A stretch of DNA of 64,000 nucleotides from Bacillota bacterium (GTDB taxonomy: Bacteria > Bacillota > Bacilli > Paenibacillales > Paenibacillaceae), in NCBI GenBank assembly GCA_023460795.1, contig JAEWPC010000007.1, positions 62,001 through 126,000 of the forward strand, written 5' to 3'. Numbering within the stretch: position 1 is the first letter of the stretch; every line of letters starts with the position of its first letter. The position numbers and the translations under genes were made by a program. Below the pieces are notes generated by a model, which saw only the letters and a list, made by a program, of their open reading frames with translations, was not told where the DNA came from and did no database searches. This document shows, one piece after another, positions 1-8,769 of the stretch.

Positions 1-1
1 C

Positions 2-130
2 GGATGGATGAGGGATAACTTCGTATTCTCCATCGTTCCCGTGTGCTCCATATGTCAATCCGAGATGGTCAAGGGCGAAAAAATGCTGGCAGTGGTCATC
101 AATACTAGTCCTCTTCAGATGAAGCTGTGA
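2..130 (+). CDS. Small CxxC protein or 3' end of a larger gene (partial at window edge)
   Basis: An open frame enters from the left edge and stops with TGA at 128-130, giving about 42 residues with the motif PVCSICQSEMVKGEKM. The Cys-x2-Cys followed by a Glu and a Gly-Glu resembles a short zinc-knuckle protein of the kind common in Bacillales, but the match is from memory of the motif only. A strong terminator starts 45 bases after the stop, which supports a genuine gene end. An ATG at position 8 could make it a complete 40-residue protein; no upstream sequence is available to decide. Function unknown. Confidence 0.35.
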   Translation, partial: GWMRDNFVFSIVPVCSICQSEMVKGEKMLAVVINTSPLQMKL

Positions 131-174
131 GTGAACACGACAATAGAAAATAGCGCCCAAGCTCAATCGTAAGA

Positions 175-205
175 ACCCTGACCGCATGAGGTCAGGGTAT
201 TTTTT
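175..205 (+). terminator. Rho-independent terminator
   Basis: A perfect 9-bp stem (175-183 with 190-198) with a 6-base loop is followed by ATTTTTT. It ends the transcript of the partial gene at the left edge and insulates the downstream alpha-galactosidase. Confidence 0.85.
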
Positions 206-405
206 GGGCTGAAAAGGGAGTATCCAAAGACTTACATACAGAGGTGTATTTCTATCATAATAAAAACAACAAATATCCATATAAAAGCAACCTCAAGCTA
301 TACGCCGGGGACGAGGCGTGTGATGTAATACGGGTAGAGTCTCGCACGGCGAAGCCTATCGGCAAGAGGCGTCAGCCGCCGCGTACCGAGAAAGGAAGAT
401 GTCTA

Positions 406-1569
406 GTGGACAACCGCAAACTGTTGGGCTTGACGCCCGCGATGGGATGGAATTCTTGGAACACCTTCACCTGGGACATTAACGAGCAATTGATTCGCGA
501 CGTCGCGGACGTCTTCGTCTCGGAGGGGTACAAGGAGGCAGGGTACGAATATATCGTCATCGACGACTGCTGGAGCTTGAAAGAAAGGGACGAGGACGGC
601 AATCTCGTGGCCGACCCGGCTAAATTCCCGAGCGGAATGAAGGCCCTCGCGGACTACATTCATTCCAAGGGCTTGAAGTTCGGCATGTATTCCTGCGTGG
701 GAACCCATACGTGCGCCGGTTATCCGGGCAGCTTCGAGCATGAATTTCAGGACGCGCGGCTGTTGGCCGAATGGGGCGTGGATTTCTTAAAGTACGACTA
801 CTGCTTTAAGCCTCGCAACCTATCGGGCGAGCTGATGTATAAACGAATGAGCTTGGCGCTCAAAAATTGCGGCAGAGACATCTTGTTCTCGGCCTGCAAT
901 TGGGGGGAAGACAACGTCTATCAGTGGATTCGCGAATCCGGAGCCCATATGTACCGGTCCACGGGCGACATTCAAGATAACTGGGACTCCGTCAAGAGGC
1001 TCGCGATCTCTCAGTTAGACAAGGAATGCTATACCGGCGCCTTCTGCCATAACGACATGGACATGCTGATTGTCGGCATGCACGGCGGCAGCAACGACGG
1101 GTTTATCGGCAGCCAAAGCGGCGGCTGCAGCGACACGGAATACAAAACCCATTTTTCGTTATGGAGCCTCATGGGTTCTCCGCTGATGATCGGCTGCGAT
1201 ATCCGGAAAGCGAGCCAAGCAACGAAGAATACGCTTCTGAATTCCGATCTCATTGCCATCAATCAGGATATCGAAGGACGGGGCGCATACCGCATCAAAC
1301 CGGAGCCGCAATGGTTCCATACGGACGAAGTATTCATGCTCGTGAAGGTGCTGACGAACGGGGATCTGGCCATCGGATTTTTCAACTTGAGCGACGAGCA
1401 GCGACAGTTGTCGCTCCAGTTCTGGGACATCGGGCTGCCTTACGCGGAGAAGACCTCGCTGTCGCTCTACGACTGCTGGGAGCATAAGGAACTCGGCGTG
1501 TTCAGAGAGAGATTCGCTCCAACCGTACCGGCGCGCGATTGCGTTATCGTACGGGCCAAGCTGGTATAA
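406..1569 (+). CDS. GH27 alpha-galactosidase (melibiase)
   Basis: The protein of 387 residues hydrolyses terminal alpha-galactosyl residues from oligosaccharides such as melibiose or raffinose. It starts with GLTPAMGWNSWNTF, a GH27 hallmark, and has the nucleophile Asp131 in FLKYDYCF and the probable acid/base Asp188 in STGDIQDNW. There is no signal peptide, so it is intracellular and would act on imported sugar. The frame is open back to a GTG at 244, but GTG 406 sits 7 bases after AAAGGAAG and begins exactly where family homology begins, so I chose it. It is convergent with an AraC regulator that could control it. An alpha-N-acetylgalactosaminidase or isomaltodextranase activity cannot be excluded within GH27. 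Confidence 0.88.
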   Translation: MDNRKLLGLTPAMGWNSWNTFTWDINEQLIRDVADVFVSEGYKEAGYEYIVIDDCWSLKERDEDGNLVADPAKFPSGMKALADYIHSKGLKFGMYSCVGTHTCAGYPGSFEHEFQDARLLAEWGVDFLKYDYCFKPRNLSGELMYKRMSLALKNCGRDILFSACNWGEDNVYQWIRESGAHMYRSTGDIQDNWDSVKRLAISQLDKECYTGAFCHNDMDMLIVGMHGGSNDGFIGSQSGGCSDTEYKTHFSLWSLMGSPLMIGCDIRKASQATKNTLLNSDLIAINQDIEGRGAYRIKPEPQWFHTDEVFMLVKVLTNGDLAIGFFNLSDEQRQLSLQFWDIGLPYAEKTSLSLYDCWEHKELGVFRERFAPTVPARDCVIVRAKLV

Positions 1570-1587
1570 CGGCAAGTGAATAAGCCA

Positions 1588-2394
1588 TTAGCGCTCCGCG
1601 CGAGCGGCATGCAACATCGCATACTCCGTCGGAGTGTGCGATGTTGCTTTTTTGAATACTCTCGAGAAGTGCAGCTGATCTGGATATCCTACGGAATAAG
1701 CGACGGATTTAACGGTCAAACCGGTGGACTTCAGCAGCTCGCAGGCGCGCCGGATTCTGTGCTCGGCCAGATAAGCGGATACGGACATCCCGGTCGCGTC
1801 CTTGAACAAGCGGAACAGATAGCTTCTCTCGATTCGAACCGCGCTCGCGATATCGGATACCGTAACCGTTGTTTTCCAATAGTTATTCGCGATATACTCC
1901 TTCGCCAGCTCCGCGTAATCCGCCGGACGAGCCGCCATGCCCTTCGGATAATGCTCCATGTAATAGGACAGCAGCAGACGCAGCTTGGCTTCGGCGCGCA
2001 TGATTTCGAACGGCGGGGCGTCCGCGGCGGGGACGGTTGGGAATAACGGCGCCAGATTACGAGGAGCTTCCGGAACGACCGGCTTATCGGGCGACAGCTC
2101 CGTCAGCGACAAGAGGCGCGGGGCTTCCTCGCCTTTGAATTCGATCCACGCGTATTCCCACGGGTCTTGGGGATCGGGGTAATAATACACCTCCGCATGC
2201 GGGAAGATGACGAAGCTGTCACCCGTCTTTAAATGGAAAGAGGATTGTCGCGTTTCGAGTATGCCCTTGCCGCTCATCACGTAATGCAAGGCGTAAAGAT
2301 CTCGCACGCCCGGTCCCCACTTATGCAAATTCGGGGGCTTGTAGCCGTTGCTCACGCATATTAATCCGTTATTGCTATACGCCTTATAGCTCAT
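1588..2394 (-). CDS. AraC-family transcriptional regulator with cupin-like sensor domain
   Basis: The 268-residue protein has an N-terminal beta-rich ligand domain (about residues 10-150, with HYVMSGKGILET and GDSFVIFPHAEVYYY as in AraC arabinose-binding-type domains) and a C-terminal double helix-turn-helix (about 165-260, ending in the typical PTEYAM segment). Such regulators respond to sugars and activate nearby glycosidase genes; the convergent GH27 alpha-galactosidase, 18 bases away, is the obvious candidate target. Start ATG 2394 is preceded on the minus strand by AAAGGAACC. Its last codons overlap the terminator of the opposing gene. Confidence 0.85.
   Translation of the reverse strand: MSYKAYSNNGLICVSNGYKPPNLHKWGPGVRDLYALHYVMSGKGILETRQSSFHLKTGDSFVIFPHAEVYYYPDPQDPWEYAWIEFKGEEAPRLLSLTELSPDKPVVPEAPRNLAPLFPTVPAADAPPFEIMRAEAKLRLLLSYYMEHYPKGMAARPADYAELAKEYIANNYWKTTVTVSDIASAVRIERSYLFRLFKDATGMSVSAYLAEHRIRRACELLKSTGLTVKSVAYSVGYPDQLHFSRVFKKATSHTPTEYAMLHAARAER
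1611..1653 (+). terminator. Long terminator hairpin inside the 3' end of the opposing AraC gene
   Basis: A 17-bp stem (1611-1627 with 1631-1647, one G-U pair) with a 3-base loop is followed by six T. It terminates the alpha-galactosidase transcript but lies wholly within the coding sequence of the convergent AraC gene, whose last residues it encodes on the other strand. Confidence 0.85.
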
Positions 2395-2618
2395 AGGTCG
2401 TGTTCGGTTCCTTTCGTCGTTAGCCTCTCAACAACAGTACAGTACTACGAAGAATGCCGGTATAGCAATCGGAGCGCCATAAGGGGATTTTTGGAACGAC
2501 TCTTTTATTAGGTTAATTATTGTGTTATATTTATTTAAGGTTGTAAACCACTATGTTTGAAGCTTATTCATATTGAAGGTAAATGAGTGAATTTATCTAC
2601 GGATAAAAGTCACGTTCA

Positions 2619-2662
2619 TGGCCTAACTTCCTGACCACGGGAAAGTTAGGTCATTTTTATTT
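2619..2662 (+). terminator. Terminator-like hairpin in the leader of the sensor kinase gene
   Basis: An imperfect stem (TGGCCTAACTTCC against GGGAAAGTTAGGTCA, loop TGACCAC) is followed by TTTTTATTT and ends about 17 bases before the kinase start. No gene precedes it on this strand within the 284-base gap (2395-2678), which otherwise holds only AT-rich sequence. It may be an attenuator for the kinase or the end of a short untranslated transcript. Confidence 0.5.
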
Positions 2663-2678
2663 ACCAATAAAAACCAAC

Positions 2679-3593
2679 ATGGATGGACCATCTCAAATGA
2701 CGAAACAGCGATATCATTTTCCCGCATTATCTTGGATTATTGCAGCGGGGGCAATCATTATTGCATTGGACCAGTTTTTGTTATGGGTAATTGAAGTGAA
2801 TGCGTGGGCGAAAATTTGGGGGATCGCGCGGACTTCTTTCGTAATCGCTTTCTTTTGGCTGGTGGCTCGAAAAGCCTACATTCAATCGATAACGGAAATC
2901 GAGCGCAGTCGCAAGGAAATGGCGATCGGGACGCTGCAATCGGAGAAGCTGACGATGGCCGGTACGCTGGCTGCCGCGATCGCGCACGAGATCCGCAATC
3001 CCATCACGATCTTAAGAGGGTTCATTCAGTTGAACAAGACGGGGTCGCAAGAGCATACGGACATCATGCTGAAGGAAATCGATCGGATCAACGGAATCGT
3101 TAACGAATTGCTCGTGCTTGCTAAGCCGCAAGAGGGCGAGTACGCCAGGAAGGAGCTCAGGCCGCTGCTGGAAAGCGTATATACGCTAGTCAACCCGCAA
3201 GCGATTCTGCATAACGTCCATTTAATCGACTATTACCCGCAAGAGCTACAACAGATCGAAGTCGAATGCGTGGAAAATAAACTTAAGCAAGTATTCATTA
3301 ATGTCATTAAAAACGCGATCGAAGCGATGCCGAGCGGTGGAGAGATCAAGGTGACCGTATCTACGGACGAAAAATGGGTCTCGATCGAGCTATCGGATGA
3401 CGGTCCGGGAATTCCGCAGGAATTACTTAACGTGATCGGACAACCTTTTATTAGCACCAAAGAAAAAGGAACCGGCCTCGGTCTCATGGTATGTCAAACC
3501 ATACTGGAGGATCACGGAGGCACGATGCAATTGCAGAATCAGATATCCGGCGGGGCGTTGGTTACCATTAAGCTTCCCATCATTCGTGGATAG
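2679..3593 (+). CDS. Membrane sensor histidine kinase (sporulation-kinase-like)
   Basis: The 304-residue protein has two N-terminal membrane segments (about 14-38 and 44-64), a short linker, a HisKA domain with His103 in AHEIRNP, and an ATPase domain with N-box FINVIKNAIEAM, G1 box DDGPGIP and G2 box GTGLGLMV. This HisKA subtype is shared with Bacillus KinB/KinE phosphorelay kinases. It has almost no extracellular loop and no PAS domain, so it may sense membrane state or a partner. No response regulator is adjacent; output through Spo0F is possible. The start is uncertain: ATG 2679 has no clear ribosome site and ATG 2697 is an alternative. The next gene is a DUF2294 protein, 64 bases on. Confidence 0.82.
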   Translation: MDGPSQMTKQRYHFPALSWIIAAGAIIIALDQFLLWVIEVNAWAKIWGIARTSFVIAFFWLVARKAYIQSITEIERSRKEMAIGTLQSEKLTMAGTLAAAIAHEIRNPITILRGFIQLNKTGSQEHTDIMLKEIDRINGIVNELLVLAKPQEGEYARKELRPLLESVYTLVNPQAILHNVHLIDYYPQELQQIEVECVENKLKQVFINVIKNAIEAMPSGGEIKVTVSTDEKWVSIELSDDGPGIPQELLNVIGQPFISTKEKGTGLGLMVCQTILEDHGGTMQLQNQISGGALVTIKLPIIRG

Positions 3594-3657
3594 GAGGATA
3601 AGGGACTCGTCGTTCCACATACTTAGCGAATCACTGTAGCGGTTAAGGAGCTTCCTC

Positions 3658-4374
3658 ATGGACGAGTCGGAACTGATGAATCAAACAATCAACCAATATC
3701 AACAGCTTATCGCGAGCTATACCGGAAAATTGATCCGGGAACACTTCGGCAAAGGCCCGGAATCCGCAGTCGTATCTATCGGCTCCAACTATATTACGGT
3801 ATACATACGTAATTTCTTAACGCCTTCGGAGCGAGTCCTTCTCGAGCAGAATCACGAAATGATCATCCATCAGATGAGAGAAACGCTGATGCAGACGATG
3901 ATTCCCGAGTTCGCGAGTTATATCGAGATCGTGACGGGAGTCAAGCCCCATGAATTCTATTACGATTGGTCCATGGATAATAAATCGGGAATGCTGGTCG
4001 CGATCTGTCCGGAGCCGATCCCGGGAGGCCTGGAAGTCAACGTCGCGTATGACGGAAAAGCCGAGATCGAGAACGAGATCGTCAGGATTAGCCAGCAAGC
4101 CCAGAAAGCGCCGGATGAGCTGATCTCGTTCGAGATCAATCCACGCAAGCTGATTATCATCCGCAACGGCATACTAGTACGCATCGAGAAAGAGCTGATC
4201 CGCTTGGGTCACAACGAGCTGCTTAAAAGCGTGAAGAGGAAGATGGAGAAAGGCTTCCTGCATAACAACAGCAGCTTCGAGAGCATACTGAACAAACGAG
4301 TAGTCGATTGTTTCGTGGATTGGGACTTTAATTCGGATCGAAGCGTCATCGTGCTCGTCCTGAAAGCGAAGTAA
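3658..4374 (+). CDS. DUF2294 domain protein (two tandem copies)
   Basis: The protein of 238 residues contains two similar modules (about residues 5-115 and 125-235), each with the pattern of a helical lead (NQYQQLIASYTGKLIREHFGKGP) then beta strands (VVSIGSNYITVYIRNFLTPSE), as in the DUF2294 family of Firmicutes. The function of this family is not established. ATG 3658 is preceded by AAGGAGC. It follows the sensor kinase on the same strand and may be co-transcribed with it, which suggests a link to signalling. Confidence 0.75.
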   Translation: MDESELMNQTINQYQQLIASYTGKLIREHFGKGPESAVVSIGSNYITVYIRNFLTPSERVLLEQNHEMIIHQMRETLMQTMIPEFASYIEIVTGVKPHEFYYDWSMDNKSGMLVAICPEPIPGGLEVNVAYDGKAEIENEIVRISQQAQKAPDELISFEINPRKLIIIRNGILVRIEKELIRLGHNELLKSVKRKMEKGFLHNNSSFESILNKRVVDCFVDWDFNSDRSVIVLVLKAK

Positions 4375-4412
4375 GGCATTCGGTCTTCTCGCGAACGACC
4401 TTAGGAATGCCT
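4374..4412. terminator. Shared hairpin between convergent genes
   Basis: AGGCATTC at 4374-4381 pairs with GAATGCCT at 4405-4412, with an inner GGTC/GACC pairing. It overlaps the stop codons of the DUF2294 gene and the convergent DUF1266 gene. There is no T-run, so termination efficiency is doubtful. Confidence 0.4.
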
Positions 4413-5054
4413 AAGACGCCTGTTCCAGTCCAACCGGTTTACGGGCAACCGCCAGGTTTGAAGAAGCTGCATGAAAAAGGCATCGTTCTTCTTCGCGAAG
4501 TCGACCTCATGGAAACGTCCGGAGAATTCCGCACCCGCGGCATAACCGAACGCGTACTCTTCCCAGCCCGAATACGCGCTCTGAGCCCCGGAAGCTGCTT
4601 GGGTTGCGTAGGCGAATGCCAACTCGGGGTCTATCCACTTGAAAGCGGAAGCGACGGTCGTCAATAAGATGCACCAGGCATAGTCGAAAGCGGCGATTCC
4701 ATCTGCCGGAAGCTGTCTACCATAACCATCGGCGATGGAAAGCTTGCGTAAACGCACATTGTCTTCGGTCGGCGAAGGGACGAGAAACATTCTTTCCGCT
4801 TCCGAGAAGACAGATAAGTAATGGCGAGCATGCTCGAACTCCGATCGATAGCCTTCGTCTAATAGCCACTTTACCTTCCGATAGATGGAATTGGAATCAT
4901 CGATCTCCCATTGCTCCAGTAAGGCGACCGCGGTCTTCTTCTTGAATAAGGCGTTGAAAGAGAGATCGCCGTGCATGCATACGGACATCATTTCGTCTAA
5001 GTAACGCCGTACGGATCTTTGGTGCAGCATGCGGCCAATCATCGGTATGCTCAC
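4401..5054 (-). CDS. DUF1266 domain protein
   Basis: The 217-residue protein matches DUF1266 by its region from AFDYAWCILLTTVASAFKWID through GWEEYAFGYAAGAEFSG (about residues 115-185). The family function is unknown, but it often travels with Hsp70/J-protein genes, as here: it is the third gene of a minus-strand operon after the DnaK-like and J-domain genes. The GTG start at 5054 overlaps the stop of the J-protein gene; ATG 5042 is better spaced from GGGGAG and may be the true start. A role as client or adaptor of the chaperone pair is inference from position. Confidence 0.68.
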   Translation of the reverse strand: MSIPMIGRMLHQRSVRRYLDEMMSVCMHGDLSFNALFKKKTAVALLEQWEIDDSNSIYRKVKWLLDEGYRSEFEHARHYLSVFSEAERMFLVPSPTEDNVRLRKLSIADGYGRQLPADGIAAFDYAWCILLTTVASAFKWIDPELAFAYATQAASGAQSAYSGWEEYAFGYAAGAEFSGRFHEVDFAKKNDAFFMQLLQTWRLPVNRLDWNRRLRHS

Positions 5055-6811
5055 TCCCCGCTAATCCATCGATAAATTTTCCGAACGAATCGAAACGCGT
5101 ACCAAATCATATAAAACAGACTCAAAAGACGCAGCGGCAGCATGACGGCGAACCAGTCCGAGCGCGGGCCTGATCGGGTCGTGTCGATATAAATCTCGCG
5201 AATCAGTTTCTCGGAACCTAACGGCTTCTTGACGGTGTCGGCATCGGATTCGGACAGAGATAGAGGCGCGAGCACTCCGGTGACGAGGCGGTCTCCGTCC
5301 GGAAGCGGATGTCCTTTCAAGCGCCAAGAGGCGGCCATCACCAAGGAATCCCCCAAGTAGCCGGCGCTTATCCGTCTATAGCGCGTGTCGGAAAGGTCCA
5401 CCGTGCTATCGCTGTTCCCGATCGGTATGATTAAGCTCTTGATCCGACCGTCATCTACATGAAGCTCCGAGAGGGAGATATCCGTTAACTCGACCGAAAC
5501 GCTAGCGCCTATGAGATTAGGTTGCGTGAGTTCATTCGGGGAAGCAATAACGACGGGCTGCCGATACATATGGCCAAAGCCGAATAGTTCGGAGAACATC
5601 GTGAACAACGACAGCGTAAAGAATAAGAAAAGAACGAATCCTCTTCCCGGCTTCAATCGATAACGTCTCGCCGGGGTAAGCGCGACGGGGGATACCTTAT
5701 CCGGTACTCGCAGTCCGAGCAGATGGATTCTGGCATTCCGCCCATACCGATAGGATGATCGCAATCGCTCGAAGATCGCGATGGCTTTGTCTGTTTCGCC
5801 GAGGTTCTTGAGACTGTTGCCTAATAAGAATTGAAGCTCCTCGTGATTAGGGTCCAGTACAAGAGCCGTTTCGCATGCCTCGACCGCTTCATGAAGTCGG
5901 CCCGTCCCGTACAGGATTCTAACGCGGCCGATGTATCCGTCTATCTCGTCGGGGCATAGACGAACGATTCGGGAGTATACGTCTAAGGCGTCGTCCGGTT
6001 CTCCGCAGCGGATATGAAGCTCCCCCTGAAGGCGCAGCAGGTCCGGATCCTCGCGGACAATGTCCAAAGCCTCGTCGATGTATGTTCTGGCCATATCTAG
6101 ATTGTTGTCCTGCAGAGCCTGGCAGGCGGAAGCCCTGCGAGATAGAAACGCGTCGATGGACTTTATATCCATGTGGTATGGAACATGGTTAAACCTCAGT
6201 TCCGGGCCATCCAATTGTTTAAGATAATCGCTCATGAACGCATCCGGTTCCGATTCTTCAAGATCAGCCTTCCAATGAAAGCAGCTTTCGAAGAGAAGCC
6301 AGACGCTCTTGGGCAGCAGTCGATGCTCCTGTAAAAAGGAGTAGAGTCGTTGCCCGACGATTTGTTTATGTCTGATATCCCAAAACACGTCGGCATTGAG
6401 CAATTCCGTCCATCGATTCGGATCGATGCGGGCTTGGTAATCCGAGTAGATGGCGGCAGCCTTGCCGATAAGCTGTTCCATCTGCTCGTGAAGGCTAGAC
6501 TTCGGTCGGACCGGTTGGATAGGCCGAAGCGGTTGAACCGGCTGAACGGGCTGAACGGGTTGAACGGGCTGAATAGGCTGTTCAGCCGGTTCAAACATCG
6601 TTAAGGGAGCTTGGTCGTGCAACTCAAGGGCAGGCTTCTGTGTGTTGTGTCTTGACGCTAGCTTAAGGGCAGTATCGTATGCTTCGCGCAGGCGCTGATA
6701 GCCGGCGGGATCGTCCTCCGGATGGTGCTGTTTGAGCTTCTTCGAATAGGCTTTTTTGATCGCAGCGATATCGTTCGTCGAATCGATATCGAGAATCTGC
6801 CATATGCTCAT
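5051..6811 (-). CDS. J-domain and TPR membrane protein, partner of the DnaK-like chaperone
   Basis: This is a 586-residue protein. An N-terminal J-domain (about 2-55) has HPEDDP in place of the canonical HPD, a variant common in a subgroup of bacterial J-proteins. It is followed by a Gln-Pro-Val repeat linker (about 75-103), a helical region, TPR-like repeats (about 225-350, LRLQGELHIRCGEPDDALDVYSRI) and two membrane segments (about 375-400 and near the C terminus) enclosing a likely external beta-rich part. ATG 6811 is preferred over 6817 because GGAG lies 8 bases before it; it overlaps the dnaK-like stop as ATGA. The J-domain would recruit the Hsp70 encoded just upstream to the membrane. 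Confidence 0.8.
   Translation of the reverse strand: MSIWQILDIDSTNDIAAIKKAYSKKLKQHHPEDDPAGYQRLREAYDTALKLASRHNTQKPALELHDQAPLTMFEPAEQPIQPVQPVQPVQPVQPLRPIQPVRPKSSLHEQMEQLIGKAAAIYSDYQARIDPNRWTELLNADVFWDIRHKQIVGQRLYSFLQEHRLLPKSVWLLFESCFHWKADLEESEPDAFMSDYLKQLDGPELRFNHVPYHMDIKSIDAFLSRRASACQALQDNNLDMARTYIDEALDIVREDPDLLRLQGELHIRCGEPDDALDVYSRIVRLCPDEIDGYIGRVRILYGTGRLHEAVEACETALVLDPNHEELQFLLGNSLKNLGETDKAIAIFERLRSSYRYGRNARIHLLGLRVPDKVSPVALTPARRYRLKPGRGFVLFLFFTLSLFTMFSELFGFGHMYRQPVVIASPNELTQPNLIGASVSVELTDISLSELHVDDGRIKSLIIPIGNSDSTVDLSDTRYRRISAGYLGDSLVMAASWRLKGHPLPDGDRLVTGVLAPLSLSESDADTVKKPLGSEKLIREIYIDTTRSGPRSDWFAVMLPLRLLSLFYMIWYAFRFVRKIYRWISGE
6503..6599 (-). repeat. 9-bp tandem repeat encoding Gln-Pro-Val linker
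   Basis: The coding strand holds repeated 9-base units (seen on the plus strand as GGCTGAACG, with variants) that encode about nine Q-P-V/I/L tripeptides in the J-protein linker. Such a repeat can expand or contract by slippage without shifting the frame. Confidence 0.75.
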
Positions 6812-8514
6812 AGCCATCGCTCCAAAGCGTCCAGCCGCTGTTTGAAGATCGCTGCGGCTTTTTGGATATCATGCTCGCGTTGTGCGCGCAGCACGGCTTC
6901 GAACTCAAGCAGGAGATGTGCGATTTCCTCTCGTTTATCCCCCAAGGACTCCTCATAGATTCGTTCGCCTCTTGCGAGAAGCAGTCGATTTTCCTCCCGT
7001 TCCCGAGGGTGGATTTTGATGCGGCTAAGCTCGCGGAATCTCTCTTCGATTTCCGCTTCGGATAACGTCCCCGGATTTTTCTCGACGATCAACCGCTTTT
7101 TTAACCCGCTCGTAACGATGGTCACCTCGACCTCAAGGATGCCATTGATATCGTAAGTGTAGCGGACATCGACGGACTCCTCGCCTTTCGGCGCGGAAGG
7201 AACTTCAATAAGGAGCTCGCCCAGCCTTACGTTGTTCTCGACGCGACGGCTTTCGCCCTGATAGATGCCTATCCGAAGTTTGGTTTGGTTATCGACAACC
7301 GTATAGAGACGTTCTACTTTGCTGATCGGAATCGGAGAATTGCGTTCGATGATCGGCAAGAAGTGGCCGTCCTCATACTGATTGTTTTTGAGCATTTTCA
7401 CGACGTCGGTTCCGAGCGTGTAAGGACAAACGTCGGTCAGAACAACCTCTTTCAAGGCATGGTTTCGTTCCTTCATGGCCGCCTGAACGGCTGCTCCAAG
7501 CGCTACGGCCTCATCCGGGTGAATCTGGGAGAAGGGCAGCCGTCCGAAGACGCGGCTGACCACGGATTTGATCGCGGGCATCCGAGTGGCGCCGCCGATA
7601 AGAATAACGGCGTCCATCTCCTCGGGAGACAAGGAGGCATCGCGCAGCGCTCTTTCGATCGGATGGCGCAGACGCAGAAGCAAAGGGCCGGCCAGTTTTT
7701 CGAAGTCCTGCCGATCCAGTCGGAGTTCGTGGACGGTATCGTCCGTTGTCGTAAAGGTCATGGTGCCGAAGTTATCCTTCGACAATGCGGTTTTACATAG
7801 CTCGGCTTGCTTGAACAGGGCTGAATAACTTTTATCGTCTAAGGATTGGGGGTCGATTGCTTTGGATTGTACGAAGTGGGAAACAAGCAGCTGCGTGAAA
7901 TCTTCGCCGCCAAGATAGTTGTCTCCCGCGATGGATTTGACCTCCATGACACCCTCGAACCATTCCAGTATCGATACGTCGAAGGTACCTCCGCCCAAAT
8001 CGAACACAAGGAATTTTGTATCCGAATTTTCCAGATGCAAGCCGTAGGACAGGGCTGCCGCGGTCGGCTCGTTAATGAGTCGTTCGACCTTTAACCCGGC
8101 TAACTCGGCCGCGCGCTTCGTAGCCTTGCGTTGGGCGTCGTTGAAGTATGCCGGCACGCTGATGACCGCTTCGACGATTTCTTGACCGAAGCGCGCCTCC
8201 GCATCGGCTTTCAACGATCGAAGAACAAAGGAGGAAAGCTCCTCCGGCGAGAAAGAGTGCCGGCCCAGCTCAAATCGCTTTTCGCTGCCCATATAGCGTT
8301 TGAACGCGGCGACCGTCATATGGGGATGGGTAATCATCCGCTCTTTGGCGGTTTTGCCGACGAGCACTTCGCCGTTCTCGTCGATGCTGACAATAGAAGG
8401 CGTTAAGTGGTCTCCATGAATATTCGGAATCATTACCGGTCCTTGGACTTGATCGTCCCAGTATGCCGCGAGGCTATTGGATGTTCCTAGGTCGATACCG
8501 ATCAGGGGGGGCAT
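6808..8514 (-). CDS. DnaK-like Hsp70 chaperone (HscC-type paralogue)
   Basis: The 568-residue Hsp70 begins with GIDLGTSNSLAAYW (phosphate-1) and has GGGTFDVS (phosphate-2), the substrate domain (about 375-500) and a short C-terminal lid, so it is smaller than housekeeping DnaK (about 610-640). The C-terminal EEVD-like acidic tail is absent. ATG 8514 lies 6 bases after AGAGGT and gives the conserved N terminus; an upstream in-frame ATG at 8547 would add 11 unrelated residues. It is first in an operon with a J-protein and a DUF1266 protein and is not next to grpE or dnaJ, so it is a specialised chaperone with its own co-chaperone rather than the main DnaK. Confidence 0.85.
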   Translation of the reverse strand: MPPLIGIDLGTSNSLAAYWDDQVQGPVMIPNIHGDHLTPSIVSIDENGEVLVGKTAKERMITHPHMTVAAFKRYMGSEKRFELGRHSFSPEELSSFVLRSLKADAEARFGQEIVEAVISVPAYFNDAQRKATKRAAELAGLKVERLINEPTAAALSYGLHLENSDTKFLVFDLGGGTFDVSILEWFEGVMEVKSIAGDNYLGGEDFTQLLVSHFVQSKAIDPQSLDDKSYSALFKQAELCKTALSKDNFGTMTFTTTDDTVHELRLDRQDFEKLAGPLLLRLRHPIERALRDASLSPEEMDAVILIGGATRMPAIKSVVSRVFGRLPFSQIHPDEAVALGAAVQAAMKERNHALKEVVLTDVCPYTLGTDVVKMLKNNQYEDGHFLPIIERNSPIPISKVERLYTVVDNQTKLRIGIYQGESRRVENNVRLGELLIEVPSAPKGEESVDVRYTYDINGILEVEVTIVTSGLKKRLIVEKNPGTLSEAEIEERFRELSRIKIHPREREENRLLLARGERIYEESLGDKREEIAHLLLEFEAVLRAQREHDIQKAAAIFKQRLDALERWL

Positions 8515-8671
8515 AAGGCTACCTCTTTCATAAGGAATAAATTTCATCTATTCCTATTTTCGCCAATTAGCGACATTTCCCTTTTGAGCCGGCTCTGTTT
8601 TTAAGAAAAGTTGAATCGAATTAAAGAGGGTAATTTGGTATATTTTAGCGCCTGCATTCGGTTAATAATTG

Positions 8672-8677
8672 TATAAT
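8672..8677 (+). promoter_or_regulatory. Candidate -10 element TATAAT before the acetyltransferase gene
   Basis: A consensus TATAAT lies about 93 bases before the acetyltransferase start in the divergent gap 8515-8769. No good -35 hexamer is found at 16-18 bases, so it is weak or activator-dependent. The rest of the gap is AT-rich and would also hold the promoter of the minus-strand chaperone operon. Confidence 0.35.
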
Positions 8678-8769
8678 GTAATTATCTGTCGAACTTCGGT
8701 CAAGCGATACGATTAAATCCGATTGCATAGCGATTCATTCTTTTGAACGATGCAAGGGGGGATTTCGAA

